Positions 23,697-40,372 of a stretch of 64,000 bases of DNA are shown in pieces. Position 1 is the first letter of the stretch. Each line of letters opens with the position of its first letter. The notes below the pieces were generated by a model. It did not search any database. It was not told where the DNA came from and was given only the letters and a program-made list of their open reading frames with translations. Origin of the DNA: Trichostrongylus colubriformis (lineage: Eukaryota > Nematoda > Chromadorea > Rhabditida > Trichostrongylidae); contig OZ022258.1 of assembly GCA_963978905.1 (NCBI GenBank), forward strand, positions 32,735,282 through 32,799,281. The letters are read 5' to 3'. The translations under genes and the position numbers were made by a program.

Positions 23697-26600
23697 ATGG
23701 AGATCGAAAGTCATAAAACTACTGAGGATGTTGTTGACTCGGGTAACAGTGAAGGAGATGTCGAAATGGCAACGAGAGATTTCGACCAAGATAGGGTTCA
23801 TATCACCCCACTGCCTAAATTCTTCGGTTTCAAACAATTCAAGAAACTATTGGAGAAGTGAGCCTCCTTTCGACGTAGCTTTACTTTTGCGTAACAGATG
23901 CCGGCTTCTTCAGGCATCTTTCTGGCATAAGTATTCGGAAAATACGGCAAATGAAATTTGATGCATATGTCAGTTTCAATTCTGCTGATGATGCACAGGT
24001 GGCTATCTCGAGGCTCAATGGTCTGGAAGTGAAGAAGACGGTTTTAAGAGCTCAGCTTGCCCAATCCGATCAAAAGAATGTAGGGTCTCTTTTATGCACC
24101 CATGTACATTTTCTTCATTTCTGAATTCAACTCGTTTTAGATTTTGCGCAAGAATGCTCAGTCGTTTCAAGTCAAAACCGCCAGAGAAAGTGTTACAAAG
24201 CTTGCGGACGTTCCTTATGATGAACAGCTGCTGCAGAAGGCAAGGGCTTCTCAGAAGTGGGTTCCTTCCATTTTCTTCCATTGTTTCGTTGTCTGCCCGC
24301 TGGCGCTGGCATTTCTTAAGAATAGTGAGAATGTGTCTAGAACATGTGAGAGATTGATCGCGGAGATGAGGAGAGCTAATGTTGACGATGTGGATGCGCT
24401 ACTTCCATCGAATCTTCTCAAAAAAGTATGTTGTCTTTTGCAGACGATTGCCAACTGACGTAGCCTTCGTTGTCTAGTTACTGATACCCTTTTATGTTTT
24501 GCCAAGTTCTTTGAGTTCCCTTCCAGATAAAGCCATCACCAAAGACGACTGGTTATCGTAATAAATGCGAGTTCACCATTGGCTTGACACACGAGGGAAA
24601 GGTGGGTTGTGTGCATGATTTGTATTTTGCAACCTATTGCAGAAGTACTCATGAAGGTATGTGTCGGATTTGTTGGTGGACGCTTTTCCAACAACGAGCA
24701 CTACGTTATCCCCATTGGTGACGTTGACAACGTCACAGAAATGACGAAGAAGGTGGTCGAAGCAGTGACAAATTTTGTGCAAGTGTCAGGTGTGTTTGCG
24801 CCGCTTGCTCATTTCATATGGTCTCTTGGACCTGCGCACGAAAAATTTCAGCGTTGAATGGCAATTGATAGGTCTGCCTCCATTCGACGAATTTTCTCGC
24901 ACTGGATTTTGGAAGATGCTCACTGTGCGACAGTTTGGTGGAGACGTCATGCTCATCCTCACTGCCAACCCTTCCGAAGATCCATGTCAAGAAGAAAAGC
25001 TGAAGCAGGAATTCTGTTCAAGGTTTGACCTTTCGTACTATCTATCGGAACTCATTGCGTCGATGGAAACTGCGCTAATATGAAAGGTATCCACTGTATC
25101 GTGATGTTTCAGGTTTCTCAATAGTTCAACATTCCTGGAAGACGGGTTCAGAGTCACATCAATATACTGGCATTCATTAGCCAACTGCAGTGACCAAGTC
25201 GAGTACGAGCACATTGGTGGTAAGTGATCCATTCCAGTGTGCTGGTGCTTATGATGATACCTGATGGATATCGTAGTATTACTTCAGGAGTTCCATATAT
25301 CTATGAGTCTGTTTTGGGATGCCGTTTCCGTGTTTCGCCGTCTGCGTTTTTCCAGACAAACAGTCAAGCAGCGGCAGTCTTGTACACCACTGTTGGTTGG
25401 TCGTTTCACTTCATGTTATTCGTGATTTTTATCTCTCAAGAAGAAGGAAATCGTGAGGTAAACTTGGATGGGTTCCTCTAGACATCTGCACGCTTTGGAA
25501 AAAAGATTCATGTTGGCAGACCTACATTTTCCCCGGGGATCTACAGTGCGTTTCATAATTGTAAGGTCACCCCTGAATTTTCAGTTTTCAAAAGAGACAG
25601 GTAATCTAAAAATTTTCAAGTATTTTTCATAGATTCCTCACCACAGAAAACCCTCCTATACTAGTTTTGATGACATCATCTTTCACTCTGACATTTTTGT
25701 GATTATTTTCTGAATATTGTGCCGTTTCATAATTATAAGGTCACTCTGAAGAATCAGAAAATTTGCTAGAGTTAACGGCGCATGCGGAGGAGCTTATAAT
25801 CTATAACTCCCTCCTGTTTAAGAACGACATCAACTAGCAGATTTGGTTAAGTAGAAACGAAATTTTGAAGAGCCTCACCACAGATTTTGTGCCAGTCTTC
25901 GACGATTGCCTGTTCCAGCAGTTTTGCTTCCCAAAATTGGCGATTATTGGGGTAATTATTTAAAGCGATGTCTTCTAGATCTCCCTAATAGTAGAGCTGA
26001 GACCAAGATATATGTTATCTATGGCTGGACGTCCATATTTCGGAACTTCACCCACAGTTCCGTTGGATGACTTATGTGAACAACAGCTTTGCCCTACTTT
26101 GAGACGCAATTATGAAGAGCCGGTGAGCTCCAAAAGGCGACTTATTTCTTCGTGAGACCTTCCAGCAGTCGCTGGAGTGCAGTCTGCAGGTTTCGAAGGC
26201 AAAGTTCAATGCAACCTCATTGCCGAATACAACTTAAGTCATCACCCTTCTCCCACTAAAATTGCCGAGGCTCTGGTAGATCGCTGCCCTTCTCAGATCA
26301 AGCTAGTACTACCTCTGCTCGTCAGCACCATACCAATAGAATATTCTCGGACTCAAAAATACAATTCGGATGGGATTACTCGTATGCAGGGTGCAACTCC
26401 TATGCAAATTCAGTTTCGTTCAATTTGTGCTCAAGAACAACTTTAAAAATTGAAGTCTTGCCGCCATGTGGTGCGCTGTGGGCGTCGGAAACTAATTCGT
26501 TATTGTTTTAGTGATGTTTCTACTCTTCCTCGCTACTGTACACGCTGAGGTCCCAGACAAAGAATGGTTTAATTCCAAACAAATCTGGTCAATGGAAGAG

Positions 26601-29600
26601 GTGCTGTAGGAAGTGGCCCCCAAAATCCCTTTTCTCGTTCATCATAATGGTCTCACGTGGGAGTCCAGAGTCTGAAAAACATCTGAAGACACCGAATGAC
26701 TCGAATTTTATCTAACTAAACACAGGAATCTTCCCATTTTTCTTGGAATGGCTCTCAAACTGAGCCTAGCACCACGAGAATCCCAAATCTGGGCTTTTCT
26801 CTGGGAACACAGCAGCTAGCCACAAGACAATTGAGCATGTATCTTGAAGATGTACTTGGAAGACATATCCACCTTCACAGACTTGCTGGAACCTCAACTT
26901 TTTTCTTTTTTCAGGGTGACCTTATAATTATGAAACGGTACAAAAAACGAAAAATACTTCTAAAAATATAAGGTAAACGAGACTGCAACCAGAAATCGGA
27001 CACAGGGGGTTATTTCAGGTTAGGAATCCGTCTGTGAGACTGGGAAGATTCCTTAATGGGGAGCCGCTGAGAAAACTTGAAATTCAGGGGTGACCTTATA
27101 ATTATGAAACGCACTGTATTGTGATGAGGATCTTTTGTTACTTCATGTCGCTTTCATACTGAACGGTGAAAGCACGCAAGCATATCTCTTAACATTCTGC
27201 AGTCAATATTTTCCATGTGTCTGTAATTGCTTTTTTCATCATGACCATAAAGGGCATTCTTTTGTTTGCTTTTCGTAACTTGAAAAGATGTAAAACAAAT
27301 CAAGCACCAACAAAATTCTGCGTTCAAGCGCTTGCCAAGTGCCGTCAGCTGTCCGCGTGTGTCAGTTATGCTTAGTGTGTGTGGGAGCACTTGAACAGGG
27401 CAAAACATCACTTCAGTTCGTTTAGACTCTCATTTAGCTCCTAGGTGTACTTTTAAATTCTTTACACTTTGACCCACAACCCTGACAGATTATTATCAGC
27501 TATCGTTGCGGCATGAACATTGCCTTAAAGTATTCTCGGAAGCTTATTATTGTGCGCACACTCTTTGATTATGGCGAGAATCAAGGCGATAGTAATGACT
27601 TTTTTGAAGACGCTCAACTTTGGCGTACTACCCACAGGATGCTGCTCTGTGATAGGACCGGTGTAATATTATATTAATTCCATTCTACAGAGAATCAGAA
27701 ATCCCACTGTTCAGGCGAAGCTTGTGGGCTCACCTCATTGGCAGTGTCAGTGGAGAAGGAGGAGAGACACTCGGAAGGTTCAGAGTCAGAGAGGTCGAAG
27801 CGTCCGAGACTAGATGAGTCTGCTAATGGAACCACGAAAAGCAATGTAATACTGTTCATCCTACATGTTTTTTTAGTAGACCATTCTTGCTGACACACTC
27901 ATCTCTATAAAATCCACTAACTAGATGGAAGAATTACAGTGGGGCCACTCTGATACTTCTGTGCCGTATTTTATCATTTCTTATCTAGCTTATACTTAGG
28001 ACATAATCAGTGCAGATGGGCCACAGGGCGCTGACGCTTCTAATGGTGTAAAAACGCGACCCACTATTCTGCTCGATATTTGTTGTGGAACAGGAACTAT
28101 TGGACAATGTATCCTGAAAGAGTTCAAGAAAGACAATAAGGTAGTCTGGGTTATCAAAATCATTATTTTTCATCTTTGTAAGCGTTCACTTCTACTTCTT
28201 AAGGTGTTTTGTATTGGTATCGATATAATAGAAGCAGCCATAGTGGATGCTAAAGAAAATGCCAAAAGCAATGGTCTGGGGGATGATGTGTAAGTTGCTG
28301 ATGTTTGGTTATGGTGCCTGACTTTCAAATTCCATACATTGGTCAGTAGGTCTCTTGAAAACTATGTCATCTCTATTGAATAAGAGAGGAGACGGGATAG
28401 GGAACTCGCAACGTTGCTTGAAGTTGCGTTTCAAATTCAAAAAATTGCCGTATCGGCCAGCCTTTCTTGCATTCCAAGATCTCGTTGCCAAAGTGCGGCT
28501 AATGTCAATCGAATGTCAGAGATGGGGAAAGAAATTGAAAGTTCCCTGGAATAATGGATGGGAAGTTGAATGGCTACAAGTTTTCGAACAGTTTCTTCTG
28601 CTAAGCCGTTCTCATTCGGTTGGAGGGGAGGCCATATGTGCGGCTTTTCTCATCGCTCATATGTGGGTGGACTAGTACTATTAACTCTGCGGTCTCTGCG
28701 ATAATTTCAGAATGAAGTTGACAATGAACAAATAAACGGATGAGGTGTAAGCGGTAGGTCCCTTAAAGGAATCGTCCACGGAAAATGAGTTTTTGTGTTA
28801 CCCATATATTTACGTTGTATTTGCCTAATGTTGGCCTCATGCAAAATTTCACGCGAAAAAATGTGAATCTGGCTGAGATACAGTACCACAAAGTGCGGTC
28901 CCAGTGGGCGGGGCCTCCGTATAAAAGCCTCGTCCCGTCTTCCGCCGCCGTTGGGAACGGAGAGTGGGACTGTTTACGTAACCTTCTGTTCCTACAATGC
29001 GTCTCCGACCACGGCGGACGCGGTACGAGGCTTTTACACGGAGGCCCCGCCCACTGGGACCGCACTTTGTGGTGCTGTATCTCAGCCAGGTTCACATTTT
29101 TTTCGCGTGAAATTTTGCATGAGGCCAACATTAGGCAAATACAACATAAATATATGGGTAACACAAAAACTCATTTTCCGTGGACGATTCCTTTAAGACT
29201 GGTTGGGTATTGAAAACCTAATGTTGTATGGAACTTCTGACGTACTTGATGTTTTTTGTAGTTTGGCTCCTCTCTGATGTTTCTGCTTTTTCTTCTGCTC
29301 CTCTTTTAGGTGATTCGCTTCAGTGGTGGTTCGCGATTTTATCTTCTTATGCGAAACCGCTGAGTCGAGGAATCATAACCCTCACATAATTCTAATCCGC
29401 ATAACCTAGGATCTGTTAATGCGATAATAACACTTCCTGCACGGCCCATAATGAGCTAACTTCAGCATGAACGACTGGCTACAGTAATCCTCAGAGGCGC
29501 GAATTTCTATTTACTCGCAGCGCATTCACCCATCACACCAGCTTTACGCCGAATAACCCGAGTTGATGCCTTATACGTTGGGCATCGGACATTTGCTCTC

Positions 29601-31930
29601 TGAGCGGTGCAAGATAGGGCTCCTGTAGAGGTGCTTATGTAGTTGGGCAGGAAGTGAGTTAGTCTTTCATTGTGCTCGGCGAGGCGACCGCTGTTTTGCC
29701 TAAATGTGTTTTATTTTCCTTGTGTTTTGTCTTGACCGTTTTCTGTTTTGCCTAGACTTTAGAAGAGGGAAGGACTTCTTTTCTCCCTCCGGTAAGGTTT
29801 AGGCAAAGGTATACTCTTCAGGGTGAAGACTGTTTGTGCTAATGAAGTCGGGGGCACTCCACTATGCTCGGCATCCGCTGCTATTTTTGCCCAGTTGCTA
29901 AGCCTCAGCTTGGAAAGAAGCCCTCACACTTCCTCACCCTCTGAAGTGAGGCTTAGTCCTAGATATTCACTGGTGGTCCTAGAGCGGTATCGAATGAGGG
30001 TCGACAGCGTGACAATGAGTGGCCCAACCCAACTACATTAGCACCCACTAATAAGCGTAGAATGGTATTAAGTAGAAGATGACAGCGCGGATATGAGTGC
30101 TCCCCCCCCTCCCTCCACCCCTTCCTTCCAACCCCACTGCAATAGCATTTCTAGAATTTCTAATTACTTTCTTATTGGATCCTGTATAATTTTTCTAGTT
30201 TAACTGCTAAGTGAATTACTGCATTGCGGCGTCACCATTCCCACGTGGCTTACCTGAATTGCGACTTTTTAAAGGCAATTTCCGATAACTGGATCGTATT
30301 TTTTACATGCGTAATGGCTACTACTTTCGAAAGTACCTCTTGATCGCCTTCCTTCCTATTAACCCTCTCACTATCCTCCTTCGACTATCACATGAGGTGG
30401 CTATGTTGACTCATTTGCGAAAAACTACTACAGCCGAAGCAAGTATAATGTATTTTTCCTACGATAGCTGGAGAGAGGCCAGATTTCAAAAGCCTACTGC
30501 GACATAACTAAAATCATTGTATGGTCTCGCTTTAGTGCATAACGGGTCACTCTCAATATAAGATCAATCATAGCGGAAAATATACCAGTTAACCTGCACA
30601 CTAGATTGAAATTCCTAATACAGGGAGCACTGACCGCTTTCTTCGGCGTCAATCCGGTGTGTGTGTGTGTGAATACGCTACAAAGCTACGCCGGTGAGCA
30701 TCACTGTAGCGCTACATTCATGCTGAAGTTGGCTCACTGCCTCACTGAAAGATTATCAGCAGATAGGTGTATGGTGTTCACTGGGTCACACTGGAAAGCT
30801 TAGATGGAATGGCGTCCATTTCTTATTATTTTTATGCTCCCTATATAGTTGGCTCCTTGAACTACGAAACTCGATGTGAGAATGCTGTGCTTTCTTGTGG
30901 AAACAAATCATTCGTTGACAAATAACTATCTGGAACATTTCAAGAGGTACATTGCTGATTTCATAATCATTTACTTATTTCGCTCCTGTTTAGATGTCGT
31001 TATATCGCTGGAAAAGCAGAGGACATTTTTCCGTCCTTACGATATTCCTTTCCTGCTGAAATAGACCTGCGCTATTCAAACGTTGTTGGAGTGTTGGATC
31101 CACCAAGATGTGGTGTACATGAAAAAGTTGTGCTCGGATGTCGCATGGTAGGGATACATATCGAGTGGACTTCTGGCTGATTTATTGCTTTTTTTTCGCA
31201 AACGTTGCTTAACCTAGATGGAGACCTTACGACGACTCATCTTTGTCTCTTGTGATCCAGCTGCGACTACGAAAAATATTGTTGATTTTTGTCGTCCCAC
31301 GTAAGTTTTGCGGTTGCACATTGTCGGTGTGACAGGAAAATCATGGAGAACTAAAAAAGTATTGCTTTTTCGCGTATTATCACGTCACAAACAGCCTTGC
31401 ATGAATACGTTAAAAGGACACCTCCTCTCAGGAGGAACAATACAGACGTCCTTTTGAGTCGTCACCTGCGAAATCCTTCGATGATATTTTGCATGTAGGC
31501 TAATAAAATCGCATTGGACTTCCTACTGGCATGCATAAAATTATCATAGCCATAGGTCCAACAAACGCAAGAAGTTAGAAGGCTCATTTGCACGTTGCTG
31601 GTCTAAATCATATAATTAGCGTACGGTTTCAGTCATTAATAAAATTTCAAGTGGACACCACGTTGTCTGAGACCTTAGCGATTACCTCTTTAAGACGCCT
31701 CAGCTATAAGTGATTAAACCTTACAGCTTCGAAATGTCAGAATTTTCGGCGTTGGTCCATTTCGTCTGCTAGTAATTGTTAATTAATCACTGTCGCTTCA
31801 TCCCAGCGTTATTTGCTTATTTAGCTCCAAGAAATACGCCGGCACGCCATTCAAAGTGTTATCGATAACACCAGTTGATATGTTCCCGCAGACGCCACAT
31901 ATCGAGTGGGTGGTCACCATGGAACGTTGA
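23697..31930 (+). CDS. TRMT2A: tRNA (uracil-5-)-methyltransferase, TRMT2A-like
   Basis: Fifteen exons join in phase to 613 aa: 23697-23857, 23914-24079, 24141-24256, 24326-24425, 24527-24601, 24657-24789, 24872-25022, 25113-25219, 25288-25395, 27691-27845, 28000-28140, 28204-28289, 30994-31147, 31218-31300 and 31825-31930. An RRM (about 33-104) is followed by the TrmA/RumA-type methyltransferase that makes 5-methyluridine in tRNA with S-adenosylmethionine. Motifs: AFFQTN (about 356-361), SAM-binding LLDICCGTGTIG (about 448-459), DPPRCG (535-540), VSCDPAA with the catalytic Cys about 563, and FPQTPHIE with the general-base Glu about 606. Length matches human TRMT2A (625 aa). Odd: exon 10 adds about 50 acidic/basic residues before the SAM motif, including SKRPRLD. 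Introns 9 and 12 hold transposons. Confidence 0.93.
25544..27116. mobile_element. Tc1/mariner-like element with TA target sites, in an intron
   Basis: The left end CAGTGCGTTTCATAATTGTA and its inverted complement at the right (TATAATTATGAAACGCACTG) are each bordered by TA (25542-25543 and 27117-27118). The terminal repeats run about 30 bp, through GGTCACCCCTGAA. No intact transposase can be read; the interior has only fragments. A second, inner pair of related repeats lies at 25722-26938. Confidence 0.75.
25722..26938. repeat. Inner inverted-repeat element nested in the Tc1-like unit
   Basis: CCGTTTCATAATTATAAGGT at 25722 and its complement ending ATGAAACGG at 26938 (followed by TA) form a second terminal-repeat pair, closely related to the outer one. 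This may be one element inside a relative, or sub-terminal repeats of a single element. Confidence 0.6.
28763..29196. repeat. Foldback MITE, family A, well-preserved copy
   Basis: TTAAAGGAATCGTCCACGG at the left and its exact complement CCGTGGACGATTCCTTTAA at the right. The arms (about 170 bp each) pair almost throughout, including CCCATATATTTA, GCAAAATTTCACGCG, ACAAAGTGCGGTCCCAGTGG and GGCGGGGCCTCCGT. It is 434 bp in intron 12 of the TRMT2A-like gene. Confidence 0.85.
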
Positions 31931-32191
31931 TTGTTCTCCTGTCTCGTTGATGGGCGCGGTCTCTGCATCGATAGAATCTTATTTGTTGGAATTTCTGTTT
32001 CTTTGTTGTTGTGGTTATAAAATTATTGAAGGACGTGTTTTACTTTGTTCTAAGAATTCATTATTTTTCCCTCTGCCTCCTTGGTTCTATCCTTGACTTA
32101 CGTACTTCTTTTTCACGTTTCTGACGTTATCAGTGGTGCTATTATCCATTGGTCTCAAATGATAATTATTGAATGAGATTGAGTTCGTTTC

Positions 32192-32204
32192 AGGCGTCTG
32201 AAAA
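32192..32204 (+). promoter_or_regulatory. Likely spliced-leader acceptor for the ADH gene
   Basis: GTTCGTTTCAG ends at 32193, eleven bases before the ADH ATG. The site lies 263 bp after the upstream stop codon, with no clear promoter or AATAAA between. This fits trans-splicing of a downstream operon gene but does not prove it. Confidence 0.5.
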
Positions 32205-37660
<5,456 letters not shown>

Positions 37661-38962
37661 AAGCAGTGGATGTCGAGAAGACTTAAGTACGCATTTTAGA
37701 GATAATGTCATTCAGTACATGAGTTGTATTTTTTAATCTGTGATGTTCAACTTGCCGATCATTCACTCAATAAAAATTATGTCTTGTGACAATGCTATGA
37801 ACTGAATGTGGAATACATTCGAATGTACGCACATCTACCTATATCTGTCCTTTTTGGGGAAGTTTGTCGAATTGAAATATTTTTCTGGTGTGACACACAT
37901 TTTCATGCTAACATCATCCTTTTTCAGAAGTTTCGGTGATTGAGCCGCTTGAATAAGGGGAATCTGTTCCTAGTTTTGTATTTATATAATCGACACCAAC
38001 AGTCATAAGAACCACAGTGGAAGGCTACAGGATTTGCGATACCATACCCGTATCATGAATGGGTAAGAGGGGTGCGAAAAATTAAAGTGTTCAGTTTGTT
38101 GTGCTACCCCTTCACCTCCAGTTTAGCTCCGACTGATGTGCACGACTCCCTGACCATGTTTACCCATGAGTTGTTCTATCCCAACCCCTTCTTCTCGAGC
38201 AGAAATGGAGAAAAGAATGGCGTTATAACTGGATAAGTGCAGGTGATAGTTGCTTGTTTGTTTCCATTCGCTTTGTTGAAACTTCCCTTGTTCAGATGTG
38301 CGGCTTTTGAGTTGGGAAACAGTGCGCGACCTTCTCTGTGCTATCTTGCCAATAGAATTTTAGTAAGTTGCAAATGTTTCATCACTCTGTTCTTCTTCTT
38401 CAGTGAGCACTTAAGCATCTATACATAGAAAGAGAAATGAGCCATAGTGCGAGGAAAAACTACTAGCAAGGCGAGCTTTTACCATCTTATTCAAATGGTT
38501 ATCTCAAATTGCAAATTGCCAGAGGTTCGCTTGAATGTTTGATGCGTATCCACTAAGCGATTTTACGATTTCGCAAAATCGCGATTTACCTTTGTAAATG
38601 ATGTGGCTTCATGTTTAACGGGGTGCGGGTCACACGGTGACTCTGGTCTTGATTATTAGAAGACAGTTGGCTTATGTGGTTGGCGGCCAAAGATGGTGGA
38701 GCAAGGGTTATAGAGTTATGGGTGATGGGTGCCCGGCGGAGCAGACTGGTCTGCGCGAGATATGTATGTAGCTGTTTCCATTGAGCACTTCAACCGTATG
38801 TAGTGCCTCATACAGCATAACTAGCTGTATAGACGCTGCATTTCTATCTAACTCCTATCTTTTGCTTTCCAATATCTCCGATTTTGATATCGATACTTCT
38901 TCTCCACTAATTAGTAAAAATGGCTTCGCCGTGAGTCATCCATTCAATTCACCTTTAATTAC
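37661..38962. other. Spacer downstream of the ADH gene
   Basis: It holds the ADH 3' UTR and poly(A) signal. No further gene is recognisable; the frame at 38781-38990 has no family resemblance and runs into the duplicated block. Confidence 0.5.
37769..37774 (+). terminator. Poly(A) signal AATAAA of the ADH gene
   Basis: AATAAA lies 109 bp after the ADH stop, in the context CACTCAATAAAAATT. The matching position of the decayed copy also keeps CTCAATAAAGAATT (39951), which supports its identity. Confidence 0.7.
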
Positions 38963-40100
38963 TCCAAAAATACTGGGGATGCCATTCTAAATGTTATCGA
39001 TAGGCGGTCTCGCAGACGTCGCATATTGCATGAGTAATGACAGCGGAACACTAACCGCTTTTGTTGTACAACTATGAACTTCCGATACTACTGAAAATGT
39101 TTTCCACGAAGAGAAGCAATGTATTGGCGGTGAGATACGCGGATATTGGCAACCCAATGATTATTGTAATCACGTTCAGCACGGTTCTTATGTATATTTG
39201 GCACGATGCTTCGGGTATCGCTTTTGCTCGTTCCAAATGGACATTAGAAAATGAATGTTAAGTATAGAAAGAGCGAAAGTGCTTCGCTTGATAAGGTGTC
39301 CAAGACTTTGGGATGGTGCTTGGCACAGTATTTTGTACATATGGTTAATCTGATGTAGGTTCTTCCGGTATGATAGACCTGAGCATAAATTACTTCTTCC
39401 GGTCTTGAGCATAAATTACTTTTCAAATCTTACTTGACCGCTTTTACAAGGGATCATCAATCCTTTTCTTGTAATCCAATTGTAATCCAACTCATTGATA
39501 ATGAATCAGCATAGGAAATGAATAATTCGACGTCCCTTTTGATCGTACTGGTACTTCAGGGTGGAAAAGTGTCGAAAGTGTGCCCAGACTTGTCGATGGT
39601 TATATGGCATAAAAGCTGAAAATGGATGAGTTCATCGCGCTTTGCTTTTCTGTCTCTGAAATAATTGTGCCATCCATAAAGGTGTGTTCGTGAAGTACGA
39701 AGTTTTTGGTTGTAGTTCAGTTTTCATTGTGCTGTATGCTGTGTTACAGTAAGTATTAAATATTCATAAGTTTCCTTGAGGAAGAAATGCCTCTCAGTTC
39801 TGATTTTCCAGCTTGCGATCCGTCATTGAAATCTCTCGAATGCAGTGGAAGCCATAATACCTCTGAAGCACTCACTGCGAAAATTTTGAAAAATAATTCA
39901 CTAGTTGTGTTCTTGAAAACTGTGATTTTCAAGTTATCGTATCTTAGCTCAATAAAGAATTGGCCATAGTTCTGCAGACTTTGTAATATATCAGTTTCGG
40001 AATGTGGGATTCATTCGACTGTAGATATATCTACGTATGCCTAATTTTCTGAAAAAATGTCGAGTTCTCAAACTTTCAAATGTTGACTTCTGGTGAGATA
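38963..40100 (+). pseudogene. Decayed duplicate of the TRMT2A end plus ADH gene
   Basis: Three blocks appear in the same order as in the parent genes. 38963-39052 resembles TRMT2A exon 15 (GCCATTCTAAATGTTATCGA against GCCATTCAAAGTGTTATCGA in the parent). 39310-39430 resembles ADH intron 6 (GGTGCTTGGCACAGTATT). 39560-39690 resembles ADH exon 10 (GGTGGAAAAGTGTCGAAAGT) with an in-frame TAA and indels, and 39812 onward resembles exon 11 (CTTGCGATCCGTCATTGA) and the 3' UTR with its AATAAA. ADH exons 1-9 are missing. Confidence 0.75.
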
Positions 40101-40368
40101 TGCATTTGCTGCCTCTGTTATAATTTGTGGGAATTTTGCTTGGTTAAGTTGTATAGTGTGAATATTCTCCGTATTTCAAATTCAGTCAATATGTAGTTCA
40201 CTTCCATGGTTCATCCACTCGGATAGTTTAGTAGTTGGTAAGATCTCGCAGGATCAGTCATACACTTTGGAGACTTCGAGTGTGTTACGAATGTGTTGTT
40301 GGAGCTTCCTCAGAATGAAAATATTAAAAGTTGCTCTTCTTCGTGATGTCCATGAGGTTGATTTGTGC

Positions 40369-40372
40369 AGAA
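40369..40372 (+). promoter_or_regulatory. Likely spliced-leader acceptor for pph-5
   Basis: GATTTGTGCAG ends at 40370, two bases before the ATG at 40373. No upstream coding exon is apparent, so trans-splicing is the simplest reading. Confidence 0.45.

Noticed and set aside
39560..39850. A second functional ADH gene
   Set aside because: Only pieces matching exons 10 and 11 remain, with an in-frame TAA, indels and no catalytic domain.
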